64,000 nt of DNA from Elmis aenea (taxonomy: Eukaryota; Arthropoda; Insecta; Coleoptera; Elmidae), in the NCBI GenBank assembly GCA_947652605.1, contig OX393576.1, positions 57,140,966 to 57,204,965 on the forward strand, in the 5' to 3' direction. This document shows positions 34,783-45,273 of this stretch, one piece after another (position 1 is the first letter of the stretch; every line of letters starts with the position of its first letter). The translations under genes and the position numbers were made by a program. The notes beneath the pieces were generated by a model, which saw only the letters and a list, made by a program, of their open reading frames with translations, searched no databases and was not told the DNA's origin.

Positions 34783-34794
34783 TATTTTAGGTCA

Positions 34795-34966
34795 GAAAGA
34801 AGGCGATGCGGAACAAACTGAAGAAAAATTATCCGTTAGAAAAACATGTAAGAAATGTCCTGCCCAAAAAAAATGAAAAACCTTCTATTTTTGTGCCGTC
34901 TGTAAAGACACCAATTTGTTTGGAATGCTCGAGAATGGTATGCAGAGACTGCATTTCGTAAAATTT
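34795..34966 (+). pseudogene. piggyBac transposase C-terminal cysteine-rich domain
   Basis: Two frames together give VRKTCKKCPAQKK, a stop, KTFYFCAVCK, then after a frameshift TPICLECSRMVCRDCIS and a stop. The C-x-x-C ... C-x-x-C ... C-x-x-C ... C-x-x-C spacing close to the end of the protein is the cross-brace zinc finger found at the C-terminus of piggyBac transposases, where it binds the element's own ends. It lies 12 bp after the foldback element and 340-400 bp before the right palindrome and TTAA. This fits a piggyBac-like element largely deleted inside. Confidence 0.85.
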
Positions 34967-35371
34967 TTACTCTTATGTACCTCTTGCACGTTTCGTAATG
35001 TGTAATCTCATTTATGATTTTGTTATTTTTTGAGTTATTTTGAGTGTAAACTTGATTGTTTTTTTTAATTAGAATAATTTATTTTTATTTTTAGAAATTT
35101 TTATACAGATAATTAAACAACATTGCGTAATAATTTAGAATTTTCAGTTTTTTTGAATAAAATACATATTTCTTGTGCCTCTTTTTCATTTACGTAGCCT
35201 GAATTGTGTAAAAAGTAATAGTAATGGTCTATAAAATAAGATTGTAAGTCAAGTTTGATTTAAAAAAAATTGGATCATTAAAATTTTGACCTTTTAAATG
35301 AGCGGTCTCCAAGACCTCACGTCTGTGGAAGCGGTAGTATTTTCTCAAGTCTGTGGTTAAGGGTTTTTAAG

Positions 35372-35694
35372 AAGCGTTCTTAAAACGAATTAATATCGTA
35401 AACCTGGCAGTTGGGTCCTGTTGCACGATAACGCACCGTGTGGCCGCAAACGGCTCACAGTGCGACCGAAGTAACTGTTGTGTTGCAACATTCACCGTAT
35501 TCGCCGGATTTAGTACCGCGTGATTACTTTTTGTTTCCACGGCTCAAAATATCCGTAAAAAAAGCGTTATGACAACATTCCAACCATTTAAATGACCGTG
35601 ACGAGCATCCTCAAGAGCATTTCACAAAAGGATATAGCGCAGTCGTTTAATGCATTAGTTGGCCGTGCAAATCGTTGTATAGCCTCAGAGGGAA
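35372..35694 (+). pseudogene. mariner transposase, C-terminal half with two catalytic Asp
   Basis: Across frameshifts the plus strand gives EAFLKRINIV, WVLLHDNAPCGRKRLTVRP (second catalytic Asp in HDNAP), then QHSPYSPDLVPRDYFLFPRL with YSPDLxPxDYxLFP holding the third Asp, then TVTSILKSISQKDIAQSFNA and LVGRANRCIASEGMYFE. This is the catalytic end of a mariner DD34D transposase, with the usual C-terminal R-x-x-R-C-I-x-x-x-G-x-Y-F-E. At least two frameshifts break it. The first catalytic Asp would lie in sequence lost next to the piggyBac-like insertion. Confidence 0.93.
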
Positions 35695-35791
35695 TGTATT
35701 TTGAATAACATAATATTTATTTACCCCAAAAAAAAGTGCCTGTGTTTTGTTGTTTTTTAAAAGTTCGGTTATTTTAGCTAAAAACCTTGTA

Positions 35792-36385
35792 TTTTTATGT
35801 AAATTATGACCATTTATCGTTAAAAAATTTATCAATTATTCATTATACGTATTATTTAACTGTACTCCCAATATATCAATAAACCAAGGTAATATTTTAT
35901 TGGTGACCTGAAACGAATATATAAAAAATATCAAAACCAAATGTTTTACTTTGTAAATTATATCAATGGGAAATACATAACAAAAAAAATAAACATCGAT
36001 TTCACTTCGGAAAAACGTGTATCTCGATGGTTAAGAATTGATGAAAGAAGGTCAGTGGGATCAAAAGAAACAATAAAAGTTGTAAAGAAGTTCGGGAGGT
36101 GAAAAGAAACATGAAGAAAGCGGTAGAACAAAATCCAACAGAAAATAACGAACGCAACTTGGCAGCTAAAAACGATAACTGTAAAACATTTTATTTCTTA
36201 GAAGTTATACTGCTGAAATAAGGTTTTGATTTTTATCAACCTATGTTTGGAAACATTTATTTAAAAAATGGCCAACGAGTAAGGGTGGCAGTTTACCTTT
36301 TTTTATACTTTTGCGTTCAAACATTCTATTTAAAAAAAAAAGGCGTATTAACCTATGGTCCCTGTTTTTGTTGCACAGGTTGATT
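35792..36385. other. Anonymous AT-rich DNA
   Basis: No gene or repeat is recognised. Confidence 0.5.
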
Positions 36386-36389
36386 CAAA

Positions 36390-36870
36390 AATTTTATTTA
36401 TTATTTAATTAGTTAAAGTCTCTTTACCGTCAGGTGTAGTATCTTTGAGTTGTGTTGTGCTGACTTTCTTCCACGTCTCTTATTTATCTCGTCCCATTTG
36501 ATTTTTCTATCCGCTGCTGCTTTTTTAACTTCGTCTGCCACGTGCTTCTCGGTCTACTTCTCTTGTATTTTTCCCGTTGTCTTGCTTCGTAGGTTATTCT
36601 GTTAACCGTTCTTCTTTTATTCTAGAAATGTGTTCAAACCATCCAAGCTATCTTTCTTATATTTTTGTTTTAACTCTTTTGTTTTAAACTCTGCCAATTC
36701 TTAATTCTGTGTTTTTACAATATTTACCGTTTTTTCATACAACGTTTCTATTATGTCGATTGTTTTTTTTTTAAATTCCCTTATAGCTTAGGCCCCTCCA
36801 TACGTCTGTTCTATGGGTTTTGTCGAATGCATTTTCCAAGTCTATAAAACAAAAATGTATTCCTTGTTTT
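36390..36870 (-). pseudogene. LINE ORF2 C-terminal part
   Basis: On the minus strand an RT-like piece FIDLENAFDKTHRTDVWRGL (36780-36870) is followed, after a deletion, by WFEHISRIKEERL, KRSRPRSTWQ and VKKAAADRKIKWDEINKRRG. F-x-D-L-E-x-A-F-D is RT block 3, and R-P-R-x-T-W-x-D-E-V is the usual C-terminal motif of many LINE ORF2 proteins (R-G-R-P-R-x-x-W). The elements between, including the catalytic box, are missing and several frameshifts are present. It differs from the Jockey copies in this window. I cannot name the clade. Confidence 0.75.
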
Positions 36871-37925
36871 GGCTTAGGCTCTTTTCAATTGTTTGTCTTG
36901 GTAGTAAATTTAATTTAAATATGTGTAAACGATTGGTCTGCTAGATTTTAGAATCATAAAGCCTAAATGATTTAATTGGAAGTGTTGTTTTGTAGTTTAT
37001 CGTCATTTTGTCTGTGTTGAATGTTGTATGTAGATACATATATATATTTTTTTAAATAAAATAGTGAAAATCTCTTTCTTACGCTGCTTTTATTATGGTC
37101 TCAATATTTCAAAATACATTAAATTATTAAAGTTAGGGCTGGAATAGAGGTTACCATTTCTCAAACAAAATGATAGGTAGTTCACAAAGTTTTAAATTGC
37201 GTTTGTGATAAAGATTATACCGTCCTATTTAAATTTGCGCAATAGCACCCTTGGCTAGATTTTGGTATTCCATTTTAACATTATTTTATAGCAGAGCGGG
37301 TAATTTTCCATCTATTTTACATACAATAATCGTCGCTTTAGTTTCAGTGAATTTATGCTGAAAAATGCATTTTGAACATTTGTATTCCCTTTCGCGGATG
37401 ATGTGCCTTTAAAATGCTAAATAACGCCAGATGAATAGTTCATTTTCATTTACGTGTATTGTCGATTGATTTTGTAAGCTCTGTATGGTATAAAAATTAT
37501 TTAAATCTGAATTTTAATTAATAATTGGTAAACTACTGTTAATATTATAATTGCCAACGTCACCCAGTTTTACCTCTGACTCGATTTTTTAATTTATTAC
37601 TAGCACGTACCCCCAAAGTAACAAAAAAGCAGTATTTTTGATATTATTTTTTGGTTTTATATTTACAATACTTTGCTTTTACATTTTTATATTGTTTTTT
37701 AAAAGGTATATTTAAAACTTTTAACTTTCATCTAGGTAGGTACATCTGGATTAAGTAATCACATAATAATTATTTTTTTTTATTTATAATTTCGTGATTA
37801 ATACTGGTCCGGCTGGGCCAACCATTAATTTTTCTATATAAATAATAAATGGACAGTTTAAAACAAAAATAGGTATTTAATGAAAATGTAATACCTAGCA
37901 AAATTTACCTATAAAGTTGATATTT
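36871..37925. other. Anonymous AT-rich DNA
   Basis: No gene or repeat is recognised. Confidence 0.5.
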
Positions 37926-38721
37926 CTATTATTTTTTTTGCAAAACCCAGCAATAAACCTCCATCATAGCTGTTTTTTTTATCTTTTCTGGTAGCGTTTT
38001 GTCATTCGATTCTATCCCGTTGCTCGTCACTTATACCGCCAAAGTTCTATGGGAAGAAGTCCACGTGGAAATTCAGGAAGTCGACGGACCTTCAATCACA
38101 GTCTAAATCCTTATTTGTTGTACTTTTGTACAACAAATTTCACTACAAGCTGGTAGTTTTCTTCCTTCCGCTTCCTTAGGAAACCTTTCCCTACTGATAC
38201 AAAAGATTTTCATGTTGCGAGTTCTTTAGAAGGAGCTCTTACTTCAAAATTTTTATCATCCAACAGTTTCCTAATCTGAAGTCTAACGAATTTTCCTTTA
38301 AATTTATCACTAACATTAGGAAAAGTTTCTCTTAGATATCTGAACTCTTTTCTTACTTTGTCCATTGCTTTGACAACACTTTTCATTAGTCTTTGTTTAA
38401 TATGTAGCGGCGACAAATGAACATACTGAGAATTAATTAAAGGGTCTAACGTAATATTACATTTTCCTAAATCAATTTTTTTTTTAGCAAGCATCTCCTA
38501 TCTTAGAGCATTGCTGACCCATAAACCGAGAACACAAGAGCATGTTGTGATTCCCCCTTAAACAAAGTTATGACCTCAAATCTTCGCATAGTAGCCACCT
38601 CTTTTCTTCCTACTTCACATTTTTGAGAATTCTTTCCATAGTTTAATATGATTCTTTTGGGCCATTGTGTAATAGGACAGCTTTCAAGGTGGACTTCGAC
38701 GCATTTATGGACAATCAACAT
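37926..38721 (-). pseudogene. Pseudogene of an uncharacterised repeat-encoded protein family
   Basis: The minus strand gives ITQWPKRIILNYGKNSQKCE, then DPLINSQYVHLSPLHIKQRL followed by MKSVVKAMDKVRKEFRYLRE, TFPNVSDKFKGKFVRLQIRK, LLDDKNFE, GFLRKRKEENYQLVVKF, and further down DFFP-NFGG-SDEQRDRIE and AMMEVYCW. I recognise this order (P-P-L-H-I-K-x-G-L-M-K ... K-A-M-D ... F-P ... G-P-Q-I-R-K-L ... FLGN ... D-F-F-P-x-N-x-G-x-x-S-D-E-x-G-E-R ... Y-C-W) from a protein family repeated in arthropod and other animal genomes. Its activity is not known to me. There are at least four frameshifts or stops and an inserted stretch around 38530-38640. Confidence 0.7.
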
Positions 38722-39890
38722 TCTTTTAGTACATTCATGGTTCCTAATTCTTTAATATGGCCATCAATAACACAATAGTAAACTTTCTATCCTAAAGTGG
38801 GGAGATAAAAAATTCTTTCGAAATCAAGAAATAAAATAAAAACTGTACTTGGACACTTGTTGACGCTTTCTTAAAATTAATCACAAAAATACTATACAAA
38901 GTACATATTTTTATACATGTTACTGAAACGCTGAACCAGTGTTATGAAACAATATTTCAGCATAAAATTACTTACCTCTAATTTAAGCGACTTCTTTAAG
39001 CCTAAAATTTGGAACTTCCTGTATGTAAGTATGTTCAAATTTGTATTCTTTAATACGCCACTGGTTTGATTGAATACAAGCATAAATTATAAGAAACTCA
39101 TAATTTGCCAGTTCAACATATGGCGCCAATATATGATAAAACAGAAATTGGTTTCGATTATATTTAGCAAGGAGCCCGATATTAAAATTTATACTTTGAA
39201 CATGTAAATTATTGCTCCCATAACAAATGAATTTTCTTTCATGATATTCATCAATCACGCGCCACCCTTACAAAACTGTGCGTCGGTTATATTTTGCCTT
39301 GCCTGCCTACGGATTACTCAACTTTGAAATATTCCTCAAACGAAATTCTTAAATGGGGATTACAACACACAACCTTATAACATAATTTATTATTAGTGAA
39401 TTTGTTGCTGCCTTTTCTCGTGATGTTTAACGTGTACGTAAACGCGTTCAAAATCTCAACTTTTCATTGTTTGTGAATGTCGCTGAAACAAAGGAAGTAC
39501 TGTGTTAAAATAAAGCAAAACGCCTGGTAATTTTATCTGACAAATTAAGCAAATTAGGTACAACGTTCTCATTGACACCAAGCATAAATTTAATGTTACG
39601 CTTTAATATACTGTTTACCTTGTTGCAACATGTCTAGCACATATTATACAGCGGACAACATAATTAAGTTTACACCTTGATTTTAGTATTAAATCAATAT
39701 TAAACCAAAAAACTAATAATATAGAAATGAAATTTATAGCTATTAATAAAACTTGGTTTAAAAAAATACAAATAAAAATCGGAAAACAAAAAAATTAATT
39801 TTTATATAATTAACTTATCTGCCAAAATAAAGTTGAAACGATATATTGTTAAAAAAGCAATGAATTATTTAATATTTTAATTATAATTAT
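38722..39890. other. Anonymous DNA with open frames of unknown meaning
   Basis: Minus-strand frames at 38983-39258 are open for about 90 codons but have no recognisable motif. They could be upstream parts of the pseudogene at 37926-38721 or chance. The rest is AT-rich and featureless. Confidence 0.35.
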
Positions 39891-40865
39891 TTATTGTTTG
39901 TCCGGGCAACCAAATCCTTTAAACACTGCCAATCAACTTTTTGGCATTTAATTTATCAAATTTTGAAGCACCTCATGTCCAAATTTGACGCAACACGTTC
40001 AGAAATGTCAATTTATTAATTTTAGTTATTTTAGAAACTGCGCTTGAGTTTCTTCCACAAAGTTTAGTTCGGGACTTGGTGGTGACCATTTGAGATGGTG
40101 GATACTCCAATCTTGATGCGATTGCTGCAATATCTTTGCTGTGTTTTTGGGGTCGTAATGTTCTTGAAGATAATTTTATCGTTTACAGCAGAAATGCCTT
40201 GATAGAGAAGAAATTATATTCTAAGATGCGTCGGTATACATCTTTGGTCATTATGCTATCGACGTGTATCAATAGTCCCATCTCCCACCTATCCACCGCC
40301 ACGAAAAATATCCCCAAGTCATGACGGACTTTCTCTAGTCCTTGAAAGATGACTTAAGATTCCATTGACAAGAGGCCGTATCGATTTTTCTATGAACGTG
40401 CTGGTGATGACTGTAACCATGGAGCTCAAATTTACTCATCGCTCCACGTACATTGCCAATAGCCCATAGGCTTGCCAACGTGTATCTTTGCGAACACCAG
40501 TCTCTTCCTCTTGTTGCGTAGACTGTAAATGGCTCGTCTTGGTGGCGTTTTCTGATGGTAGTGATGGATGAATAGATATTTTGCTTCCCTTTGAGTTGGA
40601 CAAGTGATATCAGCGAGTTGACATTGATGGTCAACTATATGATGTTATATTATCTTTAAGATGTTATTTTTTTCCTACCATAGTCAGGAAGTGTTTCCGC
40701 AGTTCCAATCGCATTAATGTAATCAATTTTTTTTTAAATTTTTTCAGGAGATAGTTCGTGTTGCTTGGCAACCGATCTAATCGATTGTTTCGAGTTGCCA
40801 AGTCCATTTACATTCTTAAATATAATTTGCCGTTCATCGGCTTTTAAATTCCTTCTTGGGCCCAT
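39891..40865 (-). pseudogene. Tc1-like transposase, nearly full length
   Basis: From ATG at 40865 the minus strand reads MGPRRNLKADERQIIFKNVN then SKQSIRSVAKQHELSPEKI (helix-turn-helix). After stops and shifts come RKRHQDEPFTVYATRGR, a TWSDE in a shifted frame (first catalytic Asp), KFELHGYSHHQHVHRKI, KSVMTWGYFSWR, QEHYDPKNTAKIL (second Asp), LKWSPPSPELNFVEET (catalytic Glu region) and, at the end, FGCPDKQ before a stop. The length of about 325 codons and motif order match Tc1 DD34E transposases. Multiple stops and frameshifts make it inactive. Terminal repeats were not identified. Confidence 0.9.
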
Positions 40866-40892
40866 TAAAAAAAATTAAATACGTTTTCTAAG

Positions 40893-41010
40893 GTTGGTTT
40901 TTTTAAAACGAAAACGAAAACGAAATTATTATTTTTGGTTCAAAAACGAAAACGAAATAAATATTTTCCAAAACCGGTTTTAACCGATTTTAACCGGTTT
41001 TATCACTATG
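40893..41010. repeat. Fragment of a CCGGTTTT-rich MITE
   Basis: AAAACGAAAACGAAA runs and AACCGGTTTTAACCG repeats resemble the interior of the element at 62774-63225. Ends and target duplication are not visible, so it is a partial copy. Confidence 0.55.
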
Positions 41011-43216
41011 CAAATTTTATTTGACACAAACGCGAATTTACCTTCTATGCCGGGAAGACCCCCCGAGGCAGTAAAAAATCTGACTTGAAATAAGTGAGCT
41101 TCACTTTTCTCCATGTAAATATATGTATTAACAACTGTATTGTCTATACTTGCAATTTTGTGTAACACAATTAACGGTACAGATATTCTATATTTGTAAT
41201 TTGTTGATTGGATCATCAATATTAAATATACACTTGGTTGGATAAATATTATTAATGTGTATGTTTTATTTGCGTTTAAAGTCTAAAGTAAAATTTATTC
41301 TTACTTCGCAAAAGACTAATGTAAAAGAAGATTTATTGGGAGATGTGTTGCTAGTAAGATTGATTGAATTGTGAAAATGTATACTGTTGTATGGTATGTA
41401 CAAACTTTTAAATTTGAGTAGATATTTCAAGTTTATTTGTTATTTAATATTAGTGTGTATGTATTATTTGCGTTTAGAGTAAATATAAGTGTTGTTTAAT
41501 ATATTTTTTTATTTATAACATTTATAGAATCATTTAGTGAAATATCCACTTGAATTAATTCTTTTGTCTTTTTAAATAATTACAGCAGGATCTAATTTAA
41601 TTCAGACGCATAGATTTTTAGTACTAAGACAAATTTAAAACAGCACTTGCTATATTTTTATATTTTTAGATAAAGATCGTGTGTACAATTTAAACTAATC
41701 GAGTTGTGTTTTTGCACCTTACGAGTGTTATACTAAATCAAACGGTTAAATGTTAATATGTTAACGATTTGGTAGATTTAATATGGCGGCGGTTCGCCGG
41801 TCTAAAATATGCTCTCCGTGAGCATCAAAACCCATTGTCGTCGTTTATAATTTAGTTAATTAATGTATTTTCCATTTCTAATAATAAACAAGATATGAAG
41901 GCAATACGCACTTCCTGTATTGCTTGAAGTAAAAAGTACCACATCCGCCTGCGTTTGGTAAGAAATGCTGCGCGCCGCTCGAAAGTTAAAACCAAAAGCA
42001 AAACAGTTTTGTTTCCGTAATTATTCTACGTTTTATACAGTATCAAATCATAAAAAACAACCTAAACTTACAAAAAAAAAAAACGATTTTGGAGGTATAA
42101 TACGATATTTTTAGCAATATTTTTGTGAATCCATCTAATTCTAAAAGGAGCGTTATATTAAAACACTCAACCAAATTCAAACTCCGGTTTTTTAAATGAT
42201 TTTGCACAGCAACAAACAAAGAAATAATTAAATTGGCAGGATTATCCTGGAATTCATTTTGTTTCCAAGCTACAATAAGTAAAACAAAGTCTGGATGGAA
42301 CGAGATGCTCGCGTTTGTTAATTATCCCATAATGAAATACAAATAGTCACTCACAAGAAAGCGGGACACAACTTTCTCAGATTGAGCGAAACAATATCAG
42401 TGTTACAATGATAAACTAGCAGATGCTATTATTTAATAAATTATTGCCAAGAAATTCCGTTTTGAACAACACTTCTACAGAGATATCTTAATTGTTATGG
42501 AAACCTAATGATATTATATACATTTGCTTTTAGAGAAGTTTTAGAGCTCTTTGGAGCAGTTAGATACAACATGGGAAACGATATAAGTACTTATAAATTT
42601 TGAATTATTACTAAACGAGGTTTAATTTTATTTTACTGCTGTACCGCAAACAACTTGGGAGTTGTTTTCATAACTAAAACAACGTACAAATACACAGCGT
42701 TGCGAAATTTGTAATGTAGCTTTTTCGAATTTAATGTTCTCGTGCGTCCGAAATGACAGCGAAATGGCGATTAACATCATTGACCAAATTATCTTGGCTT
42801 ATCTGCTTACCCCATTAAAAGCTATCAACTCAGCTCATTTCAACATGACCTGGTTGTACTAGTTACTGCTTATTTCTGTATATTTTGGCCCCAGAAATAC
42901 GTTTTATTTGAATAATAATAAGGTTTAAACGAAAAGATCTACAACTTGGTATTCTGCTTTGCGACGGCTCGAATGATCGATGCGTTAAACTTAATTAATA
43001 AAATTTACCTAGACAAGAATTGAAAGTTTTCATAATTCACACTTGTGGTCAAATGTACATGGTGTAAATATTAAAAAAAAAAGCAAATTATAATGGTATT
43101 TAACAACCTTAATGCTTCAGATGATTCCAAACATGAAATTGTTTAGGAATTCAGCGAATTACATTTTTTATCTAGTTTATCTAAAGCTTACCCGTTGACG
43201 TTAAAATGTGGGTTGT
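41011..43216. other. Anonymous DNA with a GC-raised patch
   Basis: At 41775-41975 the sequence becomes richer in G and C, with GGCGGCGGTTCGCCGG and a later CCTGCGTTTG followed by GTAAGA, which would be a fair splice donor. It might be an untranslated exon or promoter, but no coding frame supports this. The rest shows no feature. Confidence 0.3.
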
Positions 43217-43310
43217 GGCTATTTGCACCTACAGTAGGTATGAATAATTGGTTGTTTGCACCTACTGTAAGTAGATACGAATAATTGGCTATTTGCACCT
43301 ACTGTATAGG
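43217..43310. repeat. Three-copy tandem repeat, ~35-45-bp unit
   Basis: The unit GGCTATTTGCACCTAC-GTA followed by a variable part ending GAATAATTGG appears three times, the last incomplete. Copies differ at several positions. Confidence 0.85.
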
Positions 43311-43439
43311 CATATACTGCTTGTAACTGACAATGAGTTCTGGTTCAACCCCTTTTTTACTTAAATTTTAATTTTACATAAATAAACTTTTATACAGATG
43401 ATATGCGTAAATACTGGGTTATATGAACACATGTATAGT

Positions 43440-44390
43440 ATTATTTTAATTCCGGTTTCGTCGGAAATTACCCTAACTTTGTTATTTCAAATACAACACC
43501 CTGCATATTTTATATTTTTGGAAAGAGGAGGCTACTTTGAATACAACTGCATCATTTTGATTAATTTTAATAACCTCAAATAATTTTTGGACAAATATTT
43601 ATTTGCTGTTACCTGCATAAATTTTATTTCATTATGTCAACAAGTGTCCGAAAAAGGTTTTTCGTACATTTTAATTAACATTTAGGTTACTTTAATCGGT
43701 TTTGAAGGTTGCAGACTATTTTTTTACCAATAACATATATTTGTGATGAAAGGCCTCAAAGACTTAAAATATTATAAAAACTTATTTAGATATTTAATTA
43801 ATCGTAGTATACTGTGCATAATTGCAACAAATTATCACTTAATTTTTGTATTAAATAACTATATTAGTTACAACTATAATTTGTTTTGTTGCACTTAGGC
43901 ACAGTGTAATGCAATTAATAGGATATCTTAACAAGTTTTTATAATATTTTAAGTCTGTGAACCAGCAATCCAACACAAATATAAGTTATTGGTAGTGTTA
44001 AATTCGTCAGGAAATACTCTATGTAAATAAGTACATGTACTACTGCATTTGCATTTGTCAAAAAACCGATTTGCAATCTTCAAAACCGATTAAAGTAACC
44101 TAAATGGCAATTAAAATTTACAAAAACATTTGTCGGACACTTGCTGTCAAAATAAAATTCCATGTATGCAGGTCACGGCTCACTTATGAAAAAAATAAAT
44201 TATTGTTCAAAAACTATTTAAGGTTATTTAAATTAACCAAAGTCCTACACGGCAGAGGGACATGACTAAATAAAAATAAAAAAGTAACCAAACCAGTGCA
44301 GTTGAATTCATAATTGCCTCCTCTTTCTAAAAATGTAAATATATATAGGGTGTTCCATTTGAAATAACAACCGATCACAGGGTAAAAATG
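43440..44390. mobile_element. Imperfect inverted repeat with outward GGGTGTT ends
   Basis: GTTATTTCAAAT-AACACCCT near 43475-43500 is mirrored by AGGGTGTTCCATTTGAAATAA near 44346-44366. The mirror continues inward through AAAGAGGAGGC / GCCTCCTCTTT and through the stretch around TTTAGGTTACTTTAATCGG (43682-43702 and 44080-44101). The loop is about 300 bp. The GGGTGTT ends point outward, so this is either an inverted duplication that includes the ends of neighbouring elements, or two facing partial copies. Identity is lower than in the other foldbacks, so it is probably older. Confidence 0.75.
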
Positions 44391-44626
44391 AATAATTGGG
44401 AAGGAGTCTTTTTGCAGTACTAAGAAAAGTTATTTTGTAGTTTTCGACATGTAAATGCAGCCTCACTTTTCTTCATTGTTCACAAACGGCAGTCAATTTT
44501 ATAACTACAATATATAAAACTTGAATCTGCACACAACGTAGAAGTTAATATTTGTCAAAAATTGACAATTATACTACACACATGTTAATAACCAAAGAAC
44601 ATACACTTAATAACCAGCTAATCTGA

Positions 44627-44651
44627 TATATATGTATGTATGTATGTATGT
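44627..44651. repeat. (ATGT)n microsatellite
   Basis: About six uninterrupted ATGT units follow a short ATAT run. Confidence 0.9.
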
Positions 44652-44937
44652 TTTGACTGTTGAGTGTAAAAAAACAACCAAACTCCTGGACTTAGGACAT
44701 TTTTGCACTTAACTCGTTCCTGTTTAAACTTTTTCTTGTTCAAACATCAACCAAATGAGTGAACCAAGGTCTTCAGACTTGGTTTTTTTTTTACAATCAA
44801 CTGATAAATTTACTTCTAAGAAAGGCAAAATTGTCGAAATCTCATTTTGCATGTAAAACGGACTTAGGTTGCTTTTGCAATATTCCAATCAACGATTCAA
44901 TTAGATCTGCACACAGTGTATTAGTTTAATTATAAAC

Positions 44938-45273
44938 GCCTCTACTCATTATCCAACTTGTCTGGGCCGACCGTCGGGAACTACGTGTTGGGTGTTGTCT
45001 ACACACCTCCCGACCAGTCCAACCAACACAGCATAAACGTCATAACTTTTTTTATTATTTTGGCTCTGATTCTGATAAATAGCGTTAAATTTTCGGTTTA
45101 ATAGTCCTTATCTAGAGGAATGTGGTGGGGCGGTTGGCTTGTTGGATGGCTGGCCACCCGACCGTTCCAACTTGTCCAACTGTCGGTTTGGTCGGGTGAC
45201 AGACTACACATTAAATAATTTATCGGAATGGTCGGTCGGTTGTACCGACAAATTGGTAGGTGAGTAGATGCCT
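44938..45273. mobile_element. MITE with CCGACC-rich arms
   Basis: GCCTCTACTCATTATCCAAC at the left and GGTAGGTGAGTAGATGCC at the right are imperfect inverted ends. Inside, CCGACC/GGTCGG motifs and TTGGTCGGG variants recur. No coding sequence and no certain target duplication are seen. Confidence 0.6.

Larger units (their letters stand above)
33253..35366 (+). mobile_element. piggyBac-like remnant inside the mariner
   Basis: TTAA lies at 33249-33252 and 35367-35370, at the points where the mariner reading breaks off and resumes. Subterminal palindromes GCGGTCTCAGTGACCGC (33262-33278) and GCGGTCTCCAAGACCTC (35302-35318) mark both ends and are followed by ACGTCTG in both cases. The only coding part left is a C-terminal zinc-finger remnant (34795-34966). 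A foldback element fills 33304-34782. The exact right TTAA is uncertain because another lies at 35357-35360. The palindrome resembles the one at 49750 in a separate piggyBac-like copy. Confidence 0.75.
32355..35789 (+). mobile_element. mariner element with three later insertions inside
   Basis: CAAGGTCTGTCGCAAAAATA at the left is mirrored at the right by ATTTTAGCTAAAAACCTTG. Similarity continues inward (AAC-GAACTTT), and TA is at both sides (32353-32354 and 35790-35791). The transposase reads in pieces on the plus strand, with the DNA-binding start near 32650-32840 and the catalytic end at 35372-35694. Between them lie a hAT MITE (32887-33154) and a piggyBac-like remnant (33253-35366) that itself contains a foldback element. 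Without these insertions about 1.0 kb of mariner remains, somewhat shorter than the usual 1.3 kb. Confidence 0.85.
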
